From Baffinella frigidus (taxonomy: Eukaryota; Cryptophyceae; Cryptomonadales; Baffinellaceae), in NCBI GenBank assembly GCA_026770585.1, contig MU646367.1, positions 236,627 through 273,971 of the forward strand: a stretch of 37,345 bases of DNA, written 5' to 3'. How positions within the stretch are numbered: the stretch's first letter is position 1; each line of letters begins with the position of its first letter. Below the pieces are notes generated by a model. That model searched no databases. It had not been told where the DNA came from and saw nothing but the letters and a program-made list of their open reading frames with translations. The position numbers and the translations under genes were made by a program. This document shows positions 29,736 through 37,345 of the stretch, one piece after another.

Positions 29736-32188
29736 TGTTTTAGGTTTTAGGGTTAAGGGATTAGGGTTAAGGGTTTGAGGTGTAGGGTGTAGAATTTGAG
29801 GTGTAAGGCCTAGGGTTCAGGGTCTACGGATTGGGGGGCAGGTGTTGGGTTTTAGGTGTTCCCACCAGCAACCTGGAGCGGCTCAAATCGGAAACCCCTC
29901 CAAAAATCAACCACAACCCCTACATACTGCGCCCTAAAAGGCCCAGTGTCTAGGATCTAGGGCCAAGGGTCGAGGGTCTACGGTCTCAGGTCTAGGGTTT
30001 TGGAGTCTGGGGTATGGAGCTAGGGTTTAGGGTTGAGGGTCCAAGGATGAGGTTTCAGGTTCTATGGTCTAGGTTTTAGGATCTAAGGTCTAGGGTTTGG
30101 GTTGTAGGTTGTGGGTTTGGAGGTCAGGGCTCAGGGTCCGGGGTCTAGGGTCAAGGGTCTAGGGTCAAGGGTCTAGGGTCAAGGGTCTGGGGTTCGGTGT
30201 TTAATTTGCAGGGTCTCCTGTTTCATGCGTTGGGTTTACCTGGCGTGAGTGTTGAGGATTTGGGGTTGAGGGTTTAGAGTTTGAGTTGAACTTGCTATGC
30301 AGAGGCTTCTGTGAGGAGTTCGCTCTCGCGTTCGGGCCAATTCAGGGGCAGACTCAGGCTCGTGGTGTGCAAGAGGAAGCTGGATGCCAACCGCCGAGGG
30401 TTGGGGGGGGCTCCAGACGGGTGGGTCGGGCAGGGACGAGTAAAACTACAACGAAACTCGAAAAAAACGCAAGGGGTTTCAGAATCGTAAGCAACGCGGG
30501 AGAGCAGTGGACGCGGGCGGGCATGGAGCAGGCTCACCTTGGTTTTTCCCGTGATGAGCCTCCCATCGATGGTGTCGCGGTGGAACGACAAGAGAACCTC
30601 GTGGTCCGTGACGAAAGTGTGCCCCTGCGAGAAGGGCAAGGAAACGCTTCGCTGAGCCAGCCTGCGGGCGCTTTGATGCTCGACGCTGTGGCTGACGTGT
30701 CGCCAACAATCGGGGGGCGAGAAAAGACAAAATGTGGCGCGATGGCGTGCCAGATAAGGTTCCAAGATAAGGTGAGGCAGCTGACCCGTCAGGAGGGGAA
30801 GTGGTGGCCTGACGCACAATTCGAGGGCTCCGCAGAAACCAGGAAACTGCGCGGGAAATACCTTGAGAGAGGACTTCGGAAGCTCGACCGGCCAGTACAG
30901 CCACCGGAGCTTGACGGGAGGCCCATCATCGTCCACGTCATCCACCTCGTCACTCACCTGCACGCAACACACTCTCGCGGGTTTAACATCCCGTCCCTTC
31001 TGCGCCTGGTGTGTAATTCCAGCTAGGCCTGTTTTTTAATTCCAGCCAGGTCACTAGGATCGGAGGAGCACACACACACGCGCCAGGTTCACTGGCATCT
31101 TCGGGTCTGCACCACCGATCCAAATGCTGATGTGGTCATGTTTTGGTTACGGGGTTTGAAAACGACCCATGCAACACGGACAGGGCATAAAAATATCTTC
31201 AGCTGCAACCCCCAGCGGATACGCTAGCAGGAATTTTTCTGCGACCTTAAAAATCAGTGTAGTGCAAAAAAAGTCTTGTTGAACCGGAGCAAGATGGCAG
31301 GTGGGGCAGGATATTTGAAGAAGGCGTGGATTAAGGTGGCACGCACCTTGCCCGAGTATGGCTCGAGGAGCTGCGCCGCCCACGTGGAGTCCTCAGGGCC
31401 CTCGATGAGCACAAACTCGCCGACCTTGCAGTCGATGAGCTCGTCCTCCTCGAGGGTGATCCGCGCGGGCTTCTTGTTGCTGCACCACCCGCTCAGCTGC
31501 CCCACGTCAATCTTGGCGCGCGATATCTCGTTGATGTCCTTGAGCGGCACGCGCTCCTTCAACCCGCGGGCGCGGCCCTCGCTGAAGAGGATGTGGCACA
31601 TGTTGCTCTGCGCGCACTTCTCGGCGACGACCCCTTCGAAGAAAAGGTCAGAGCGCGCCGATCTGTGCATCGCCAAAACTGTGGTCCCAACCTGCCGGAT
31701 GTGACCACCAAATATGTCAGAGCCAGGAACGTTGTCTTTGGATTGTAGGCAAGGACAATGCGAGCGGGAGTCATGGGGGGTTCATGGGCGGGGTGCGCAC
31801 GTCCGGAATCTTTTCCATCGGTTGTGACTGGTAGCGGATCAGCTTGTCGTGGATCCATTCCTTGTCGTCAGGAGTGTCACGAGACTGCACGCACGGGTGA
31901 AGTCAGAGCGATGCCGCAGACCACCAAAGCATGCGGGAGAGGGCACCGGCACGCGCACGGTCGAAGAAAAACGCATTCGTTGTCACGGCAAAGGCCCCTC
32001 GACCGTGCACGGTGGAGGGGCGTGTGCATTATAACCCGTGCAGAAGGGAAGGGATGCACCTGCACTTGGAAGCGCTTCTTCGTAGGGTCAAAGGCCAGGA
32101 GCTGCACATCGTACCAGGCGCCATCTGCAAAGTGCGCCTCGAGGTCCGGGGCGCCTTTCCCCTTGCCGGACCCCTCGCCTTGCTTCAT
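20956..32188 (-). CDS. Chromatin-reader-like protein: Tudor-like modules, BAH domain, Lys/Glu-rich region
   Basis: I assembled ten exons: 32188-32060, 31884-31801, 31691-31347, 30957-30862, 30624-30538, 25432-25251, 24740-22412, 22064-22015, 21761-21662, 21189-20956. They total 3,636 nt, an exact 1,212 codons with stop, all phases compatible. Exons 1-2 resemble a Tudor/chromo-barrel fold, exon 3 a second Tudor-like strand set followed by the start of a BAH domain completed in exons 4-6. Such proteins typically bind modified histones in the nucleus; that role is inferred from the domains. A long charged low-complexity region and an unrecognised C-terminal domain follow. The least certain part is exon 8, whose donor is weak (GTCCCC) and whose start could instead be 22172 in the same phase. 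Intron 5 is 5.1 kb. Confidence 0.8.
21366..21423. repeat. Imperfect hairpin element in BAH intron 9
   Basis: TTAGTACCAGA..GTTGACTAAACG faces its inverted copy ending TTTGGTACTAAAT, with a loop around 21395. A related single arm (TTTAGCACCAGATGGCTGCC) occurs near 20532. It is MITE-like; no target-site duplication was established. Confidence 0.6.
21829..21955. mobile_element. Palindromic MITE-like element in BAH intron 8
   Basis: Left arm 21829-21873 (CACCTCGTTCATAAGAAACC then C-rich CCCCCTAGGA) is the inverted counterpart of right arm 21909-21955 (TCCTAGG, G-run, CGCTTTCTTACGAGCGAG). The centre contains CCTACAGTAGGCC. Single-arm relatives lie at 18420 and 20444. The structure fits a short non-autonomous DNA transposon; no transposase is present in the window. 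Confidence 0.65.
22412..24740 (-). CDS. BAH gene exon 7: 776-codon Lys/Glu/Ser-rich region
   Basis: One uninterrupted exon of 2,329 nt, with acceptor GGGTGCAG and donor AAG/GTGCCT. It encodes highly charged sequence with KEERE, KSKKEE, EGKEGKEGKEG and KKDEEKKSEE runs and PKRGR-like GKPGRPSKK, suggesting a disordered nuclear tail; GKPGRPSK looks like an AT-hook core. The end is better ordered: EAVEAFFAEAARKACPAF and IRKGAAKAVAYFLHQSEDK, probably helical. The opposite strand is also open over most of this stretch because of the purine/pyrimidine bias; I regard that as a shadow. Confidence 0.8.
25251..25432 (-). CDS. BAH gene exon 6: end of the BAH domain
   Basis: This 182-nt exon encodes ICFTNSAPSLDEVWEDN and FCCRTWDPVSKKV, which fits the last strands of a BAH domain (aromatic-Cys-Arg followed by a Tyr/Trp-Asp turn) directly after exon 5. 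It continues CPNHCLEFQEEIQILL. It ends at CCAG/GTTTCC in phase 2, and exon 7 supplies the one missing base, forming a Ser codon. It is isolated by 5.1 kb of repeats from exon 5 and is easily missed by automatic gene calling. Confidence 0.78.
25943..26484. other. Assembly gap (542 N)
   Basis: Unresolved sequence inside the repeat field of BAH intron 5; the flanks are GGGTCTA and GGGTTTA variants. Confidence 1.
27590..28130. repeat. Two direct copies of a roughly 240-bp composite unit
   Basis: About 27595-27840 and 27885-28130 share, in order, GTTTCATGTA, GGGTTTCGGGTGTAGGGC-like sequence, GGGATAGGT, a non-telomeric core CAGCAACCCAAAGCGGTT, CCTGTAGTAA, and then CCCTAAA-strand repeat with CTACACACTGCACC. 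In each copy the heptamer strand switches at the core. Confidence 0.8.
28297..28345. repeat. Third copy of the CAGCAACCC-AAGCGG core
   Basis: ACCACCAGCAACCCGAAGCG followed by GCTCAAATACG matches the core of the units at 27715 and 28008. It is shorter, and the flanks differ. Confidence 0.65.
28916..28955. repeat. Hairpin in AT-richer block of BAH intron 5
   Basis: TGGTCACGTAGCTC (28916-28929) and GAGCTACATGACCA (28942-28955) are 14-nt inverted arms with one mismatch around a 12-nt A-rich loop. The surrounding block 28790-29250 has different composition from everything near it and no coding potential I can support. Confidence 0.7.
29859..29940. repeat. Fourth copy of the CAGCAACC-AGCGG core
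   Basis: TTCCCACCAGCAACCTGGAG then CGGCTCAAATCGG, followed by CCTACATACTGCGCCCTAAAA, which parallels the end of the composite units at 27.6-28.1 kb. Confidence 0.65.
30538..32188 (-). CDS. BAH gene exons 1-5: Tudor-like modules and first part of BAH
   Basis: Exon 1 starts at the ATG 32188 (MKQGEGSGKGKG) and runs through DLEAHFADGAWYDVQLLAFD; exon 2 continues DTPDDKEWIHDKLIRYQ. Together they look like a Tudor/chromo barrel with its aromatic residues. Exon 3 (residues 72-186) has VGTTVLAMHR and FFEGVVAEK, then from about residue 159 the BAH opening VGEFVLIEGPEDSTWAAQLL. Exon 4 has VKLRWLYWPVELP, the typical central BAH strand. Exon 5 has HEVLLSFHRDTIDGRLITGK, matching the BAH pattern of an 'ELFLS.H.D.I.GK' strand and helix. 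All five introns end at phase 0. Acceptors are GCAG or GGCAG. Confidence 0.83.
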
Positions 32189-33170
32189 TTCCCCCTAAAC
32201 TTTTTTGGCGGCGTTAAAGCTGGTCACAAAATCTCACTCAGCCCCCAACCGCGCCCGGCTGACAGGCACGAACGGTCACGCAGGGCCTCTTCTAGCTGCG
32301 CGGAGCACGCGCGCGGCACTCGCCGCTGTGCCTGCCGTGCGTCCCCAAACGCCTGCCGCAAGTGGACACGGCCACTCAGTTCTGGTTCGTTCAAGCAGTC
32401 TGAAGTCCGCGTCGGAAGGGGTAAAACGAGTTTTAGCACTTTTAAGATTAAGGGGGTCGGTTCAGGTTTTTGTCAACTTTTTCATGTATAGTTTTCGCGG
32501 AGCGTTGCGTTTTTAGGTCGTTTCACGTCACGGACGTGCAGTAAAGATGTTTGACCACTATGGAGGAGACGGCGCACCAAAATGTCTGAGTCATCGCCCC
32601 ATCAGCAGGGTTCCGCGGGAGAATTCATCCGGGTCTGAAGCAGCGCATGCATGCACGGTGCGCATCAGGCCAATGCAAGTTGGTGCACCCGATACGGCCC
32701 AGCGACGGAGCTGTGTCCGCTCTGAGCAACCGCCTGATGCCAGGCTCGCCTGCTTCGACTCGCACCACGTCCGTCCGTCTGCATCTTCCACACGATTCCC
32801 ATTCAGCGCGTTGTCTGGGTGCTGCAATGAATGTTTTGCGGTTCCGCTCAACCTCCCCTTGGAAGCATTCTCAAGGAAGAACCCAACGCAGCCTTGTTTG
32901 ACCGCGCGCAGCTTCTCGCTGAACCCGCACCTGATGCCGCCGCAAACAAGAGCCGCCCCGACGCACAATATCTCCTGTAGTGTGCATCCAAGACAGGCGC
33001 CTGGACTGGGTTGCCCTCTCCCTCACCGCTTCTTCGTTGAACGATTTCCCAATTCCTGGGAGCCAGGCACTATCGATTCTTGCCGAAGCCCAACAGTCGC
33101 ACGAGATATCTACACCTTCGCCGCGCAACTTCCACCTCATGTGGTGTGCTACAGGCTGTACGAACTCCAC
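32189..33170. other. Region upstream of the BAH gene
   Basis: Presumed promoter of the BAH gene plus unique sequence. Open frames exist on both strands, but none has recognisable protein character or splice support. The dispersed repeat at 32645-32712 lies here. Confidence 0.5.
32645..32712. repeat. Dispersed repeat, copy 1
   Basis: GCATGCATGCACGGTGCG, then CAGGCCAAT, then GGTGCACCCGATACGGCC and AGCGACG. The same order is found at 35511-35577. A GCATGCATGC palindrome opens the unit. Confidence 0.75.
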
Positions 33171-34240
33171 ATTCCGAATCCCGAACATCCACACCCTCAA
33201 CCCTGAAGCCAACATCGTAAACCGTAAACCGTGAAATCTACACCCTGAATCCTGAAGAACCGCATACCATGAACTGTAAAACCTCAACCCCAAATCCGGA
33301 ATCAAACCCCCAAACCCTGAACCATGAACCCTAAGCCCTGAACCTTAAACTCTCAACCCTTCACCCTTAACCCTGAACCCTGAACCCTAAACCCTAAACC
33401 CAAATTGCTGACCCCAAAACCCTAAACCCTAAACCCTAAACCCTAAACCCTGAAACCTCAACTCTAAACCCTAAACCCTGAAACATGAACCCCAAACCAT
33501 AAACCCTTCAAACACCATACCCCAAACCACAAACACTAGACCCCGAACCCTAAAACCTAAACCATACAATTCTAAACACTAACCCCTAAATCAGAACCCT
33601 ACAAACACCATACCCCAAACCACAAACATAAAACCCCGAACCCTAAAACCTAAACCATTAACCATAAATCCTGAACCATAAACCATGAATATAAAACCCT
33701 GAATACCAAACTCAAACCGTAAAATCATAAACACTACAAAAAGAACCTAAATTTAAACCCCACAACCCTAAAGCGTGAACCCTAAACCCTGAACCCTAAA
33801 CCATGAACCCTGGACCCTCAAACCTCGACTCTAAAGCCTGAAAACCAAACGCTCAACACTAAAACCTAAACCCTAAACCCTGAACTCTGAACCCTAAACC
33901 CTAAACCCTAAACCCTACACCCTAAACCCTAAACCCTAAACCCTAAACCCTAAACCCTAAACCCTAAACCCTAAACCCTAAACCCTAAACCCTAAACCCC
34001 AAACCCTAAACCCTGAACCCTAACCCCTAAAAACCCTCAACACCCCCCCCCAAAAAAAACTTCAAAACTTAACTCCCAAACCCCAAACCGTTACCACCAA
34101 AACCCAAACCCTCAACCCAAACCAACGAACCCTCAAACCCTTAATACAAAATCCTCAACCCTAGACCTTACAAACTGAACCCAACACTCTAAACCCAAAA
34201 CCCTAACCTCCAACCCCTGAAAACTGTCAAGACATGCGTT
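33171..34240. repeat. CCCTAAA-strand repeat field
   Basis: About 1 kb of CCCTAAA, CCCTGAA and CATAAAC variants on the plus strand, with near-perfect CCCTAAA units at about 33890-34000. No exon could be recognised on either side in a compatible orientation. Confidence 0.9.
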
Positions 34241-34870
34241 AAGGTTCCCCCTGACTAGCATGCCCTGAACCTCAGCTGCTAAGCTTGCGTCCAAAGGAGG
34301 AGGAGTGCTGTGACGCACACGCAAGCTGGTCAGCGCTTCTGGTTTAGTCAGGATTCACCGCGCAAGCGCACAGCTGTCAGTCCACCCCTGCATGGCCACG
34401 CCCTAAGGCGGTGTGAAGTGCTAGACGCACACGTGGCTAGAAGGAGAGGGCATCAAGCATCAGCGTACAACCCAACGAACTGTTCGCGGAGCGCGGTGGG
34501 GATGAGCGCAGTAAAAGGCCAGGGGCTGATGTTTCGGCTTTGTACTCAACATGGGAGGACCTGGCGTGCCGGTCCTCCCTTGGACTGAAGGTTGGGGATT
34601 CCCGTGTCGGACCCCCCACTTTTCCCTTCAGCCGGAACCGAAACGGTTCCTGCTCATAAAAATACTTTCCGAATTCGGCATTTTGGATTCGGACTTAAGA
34701 ATTTCGTCAACTTGAGAATTCCGGGCAGACCACACTAAATTGCACAAGCAATCTGCGGGGTTGGAGCCCCTAAGGGGTCGACGTTCCCCAAAGAGAGTAA
34801 AGTACCAGAGTGCTTTGACAAAAACAAATCACAAAATACTTTAGAAATCCCGAACCACAAAACCTCAACC
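34241..34870. other. Unique sequence between two repeat fields
   Basis: Short open frames only, no supported gene. A small inverted repeat GGAACCGAAACGGTTCC lies at about 34633-34649. Confidence 0.5.
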
Positions 34871-35510
34871 ATACCCTACGCCCAACCCCCTGAACCGTAA
34901 GCCCTAAACCCTAAACCCTAAACCCTCAATCCTAAACCATTCACCCTCAACCTCAAACCGTCGCCCTGAACCCCAAACCCTGAATCCCAGACACTCAACC
35001 CTCCAAGCTCAACCTCAACCACAAACAATAAAACCAAGACAAAACCCGACACCAAAGCCTTAACCTCAAGCCCTAAACCCCAAACCGTGAACCGTAAAAA
35101 GCAAACCCTAAAGCCTAAAACATGAAAACAAACCCTGAACTATTAACCCTGAACCCTAAACCCTGAACCCTGAAACCAAACCCTCAAAACTAAACCCCAA
35201 ACCAAAAACCCTACACCCTGAACACTCAACCCTAAAAACAAAATCGTCAAACCTGAAAACTAAAACCTAAAGCCTGAAACATAAAATTCAAACCCTCAAC
35301 CCTCAACCCCCAACTCTGAACCCTAGATCCCAAAAACTAAACCCTACACCCTACACCCCACACCCAACCTCCAAAATCCTAAAAACAAAGCCCTCAATCC
35401 TGAAAACTAAAACCTAAAGCCTGAAACATGAAAACCAAACCCTCAACCCCTAAACCTGAACTCCAACCCCCCAAAACTAAACTCCAACCCCAAACGCTGA
35501 ACCCTAACCC
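34871..35510. repeat. CCCTAAA-strand degenerate repeat field
   Basis: Highly degenerate CCCTAAA, CCCTGAA and AAAACCTAAA variants on the plus strand. A segment AAAACTAAAACCTAAAGCCT then GAAACAT occurs twice (about 35257 and 35404), showing secondary duplication. Confidence 0.9.
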
Positions 35511-35577
35511 GCATGCATGCACGGTGCGGCACAGGCCAATCGAAGTGGGTGCACCCGATACGGCCGAGCGACGCCGC
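35511..35577. repeat. Dispersed repeat, copy 2
   Basis: This is the second copy of the unit at 32645-32712, same orientation, beginning GCATGCATGCACGGTGCG. Confidence 0.75.
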
Positions 35578-36266
35578 TGGCTCTTCGTGTGGGGGGGTGA
35601 TCTACAGGGTGGCTTTTTGCAAGGTCGAGACATGATCTGCTACAGTGCTTGACCCTTCGGCTCTACCGCTCCTGGAACAATCCCGACATTCCCCGGCGCG
35701 GCATCTGCTCCTTTTCAGAGGCTCGGTTGCAAACCCTGGCAAGGAACGTGCTCCGAGGGCGGCGAAGGACCTCGTGTCTCTTGTCACATTCATTAACATC
35801 GATGTGGCTTTTACGGGTCTTATTTTCCAGGTTATGGAGCAAAGCGTGCACTGCTACAGTCTGGCCCTCCACTACACACCACCTAACTTTTATGTCACCG
35901 ACAACACGCCTCCCCATCGGGTCATCAAGCGACCAAGGAGACCTCGCCCCTGAGCCTCATCACCGTGCACACCTGCCAAAGCACCCTCATCTCAGTCCAC
36001 TGCCAAGGCGCCACCTGCAGCAAACACCCACAAATCACCCCCACCACCTTACCACACAGAACGCAACCACTCGAGAATGCAAGAGGGGCCTATTCACATG
36101 TGGTGTTGAAAAAAAATGTACCAGGATAGGGGTTTCCAACCTCGCGCCTGGACTAATCTCGCCTAGTTATGTCACCAATTCAACGAAAGTTACTACTTAA
36201 AGGCTACATCTCTGGTTTAAATAGGCCCATCTAGCATTCTGGTGTAGGATAACACGTGCAGCTCAC
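35578..36266. other. Unassigned stretch
   Basis: A plus-strand stretch with TTTTCCAG before GTTATGGAGCAAAGC (near 35832) could be an exon start (VMEQSVHCYSLALHY), but I found no partner exon. Otherwise I see nothing supportable. Confidence 0.3.
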
Positions 36267-36912
36267 CTGGGCTCAAGTCTCCGCGTCCCAGATCTTCACG
36301 AACTCGTCCTTCGACCTCCCCGCTCGCGCCCGCCTCCGAGATCACGCGCTCCACACCTGACTCCATGGCGCCCGCGAGGGTCGAATCCTCCAACCCCAAC
36401 CGCACGGCTGACGTGCCTGCCTCCGACGGGACTGCCCAGTTGTTGTTGGGCACCGCACCGCTCCCCCCTGATGCACCGCCCCCCCCTGACGCACCGTGAC
36501 CCCCTGCCGCTGTCTGCCCTCCCGCAGGGCCCCCTGGAAGAGAGACGTCAGAGCCACGCCCTGGACCATGCACTCCGTTTCCAACGCAAAACAACAATGG
36601 TGCACTTTCATAGGCCAACGTCCTGAAAACCGGGTAGTTAAGCCTACGGTATTGCCTACGGTAGGGCGTAGGGGACTAGGGGGGGTCCTACGAAACAGTA
36701 GGTCCTAGGAGCCCTACGGCCTACCGTAGGCAATACCGTCGGCCTAACTAACCGGTTTTCAGGACGATACCTTATTAACTTGATTTTCAACTCGCTCCGA
36801 CAATTGTGGCAAGGGCGCACGGGAAAGGGTCAGATTCTCTGGCAGGCACGAGTGCTCACCTGTGTGGCCACCACCGACAAGGTGTAGTTCTCGCGCGCGA
36901 GCTGCCGCCCCT
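36267..36912 (-). CDS. Possible exons of a further minus-strand gene (partial)
   Basis: Two exon-like pieces: 36912-36860 (acceptor CCGCAG, donor GTGAGC, encoding GRQLARENYTLSVVATQ) and roughly 36533-36267 (acceptor CTTCCAG, donor CCCAG/GTGAGC, Gly/Ser/Ala-rich with DSTLAGAMESGVERVI). Both donors are the best in the window, but the phases of these two pieces do not fit each other with those acceptors, so an exon or a different acceptor is missing. No family recognised. The hairpin element 36619-36766 would lie in the intron between them. Confidence 0.35.
36619..36766. mobile_element. 148-bp near-perfect palindromic MITE-like element
   Basis: CGTCCTGAAAACCGG at the left end is the inverted copy of the right end CCGGTTTTCAGGACG. 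The arms extend about 55 bp each with few mismatches and contain CCTACGGTA, GGTATTGCCTACGGTAGG and GTAGGGC; the centre is GGGGACTAGGGGGGGTCC. There is no coding capacity. The G-run/CCTAGG centre and CCTACGGTAGG core link it to the elements at 21829-21955 and near 12107. No clear target-site duplication. Confidence 0.75.
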
Positions 36913-37189
36913 CTGCGGAGGTGCACTCTCTCAGAGACCACCGCCAGCCGCCCCGTGCACCACAACAATCCGTTGCTCTTGGTTAGGGCAGGCTCACTGC
37001 CCAACTATCAGCACACGCCACGCACACACACCACCACATGTGTCCAAATGATGCAAGTCCGGTGGGGCGAGAGGGGGCACACCCCGGGAAGAATCCACCC
37101 GCGGATGCTGATCTGGACAAGGCCCCGTCGGGAGAGAGCACCGTGCCCTGCAGCATCAAAGGTCAGACGTTGCTCTCATCCATCGAGGG

Positions 37190-37345
37190 GTCTAGACCCT
37201 AAACACTACACCCTAAACCATGGACCCTAAATATTTGGCTCTGAGCCCTAAACCCTAAACCCTAAATACTGAACCCCAAAGCCAAAAACCTGAACCCCAA
37301 ACCCTACACTCTGAACCCTACTCCCTAAATCCTAAAACCTCAACT
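37190..37345. repeat. CCCTAAA-strand repeat at window end
   Basis: CCCTAAACACTACACCCTAAA and similar variants run to the window edge on the plus strand; they continue beyond. Confidence 0.85.

Larger units (their letters stand above)
25440..30290. repeat. Repeat field filling BAH intron 5
   Basis: Degenerate heptamers (GGGTTTA, GGGTCTA, GGGTCCA, GGTTTATA variants) fill most of the 5.1-kb intron 25433-30537. Mostly the G-rich form is on the plus strand, so the transcript is C-rich, but at about 27765-28580 long parts are reversed. At 29240-29640 the unit becomes GGGTTTATA-like. A unique AT-rich block lies at 28790-29250. Confidence 0.92.

Noticed and set aside
30286-31026. Plus-strand 246-codon open frame at 30.3-31.0 kb.
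   Set aside because: It overlaps BAH exons 4 and 5 on the opposite strand, which have domain homology and splice sites.
32547-33206. Plus-strand 219-codon open frame upstream of the CCCTAAA field, as an exon of a plus-strand gene.
   Set aside because: It has no recognisable protein features, contains a dispersed repeat and ends in heptamer sequence; no partner exon was found.
35649-36200. A gene on the plus strand with exon start at about 35832.
   Set aside because: There is one plausible acceptor only, no matching upstream or downstream exon and no family resemblance.
1-37345. tRNA or rRNA genes.
   Set aside because: I saw no cloverleaf with conserved T-loop sequence and no rRNA segments on either strand.

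Overview
The window is nuclear DNA of a flagellated unicellular eukaryote with GC-rich exons, many introns and plant/alga-type telomere heptamers (TTTAGGG/CCCTAAA) scattered through the DNA. An axonemal dynein shows that the organism builds motile flagella. The heptamer-packed introns and the recurring short G-run/hairpin elements make a cryptophyte alga my best guess, but that is an impression of style and not a demonstrated assignment.

Layout. (1) Positions 109-16397, minus strand: the 5' 25 exons (11,055 coding bases, 3,685 codons, reading frame and intron phases fully consistent) of an axonemal dynein heavy chain, most like the DNAH2 / I1 1-beta inner-arm class. They run from the N-terminus through the tail, linker, AAA1-AAA4, stalk and microtubule-binding domain to AAA5; AAA6 and the C-terminus lie beyond base 1. 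About 20 of its 24 complete introns consist wholly or largely of degenerate CCCTAAA heptamers read on the sense strand. (2) Positions 16398-16549: a very short divergent promoter. (3) Positions 16550-19562, plus strand: a five-exon gene for a 258-residue single-pass membrane protein of unknown function. (4) Positions about 19771-20425: a decayed duplicate of the divergent promoter with the first exons of both flanking genes. (5) Positions 20956-32188, minus strand: a ten-exon gene (about 1,211 residues) for a chromatin-reader-like protein with Tudor-like modules, a BAH domain split by a 5.1-kb repeat-filled intron, and a 776-codon Lys/Glu/Ser-rich exon. (6) Positions 32189-37345: mostly CCCTAAA-type repeat fields, a dispersed repeat pair, a palindromic mobile-element-like hairpin, and at most fragments of one more minus-strand gene near 36.3-36.9 kb.

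The strongest signal is the association between genes and telomere-like repeats. In the dynein gene (minus) and the membrane-protein gene (plus) the C-rich strand is always the sense strand, and in the dynein the repeats continue right into the splice sites, so some introns are nothing but heptamers between a donor dinucleotide and AG. This suggests that telomere-like DNA serves as intron material here, with orientation fixed by splicing requirements. Two caveats are that the tracts contain assembly gaps (10843-10852 and 25943-26484) and that their lengths may be unreliable.
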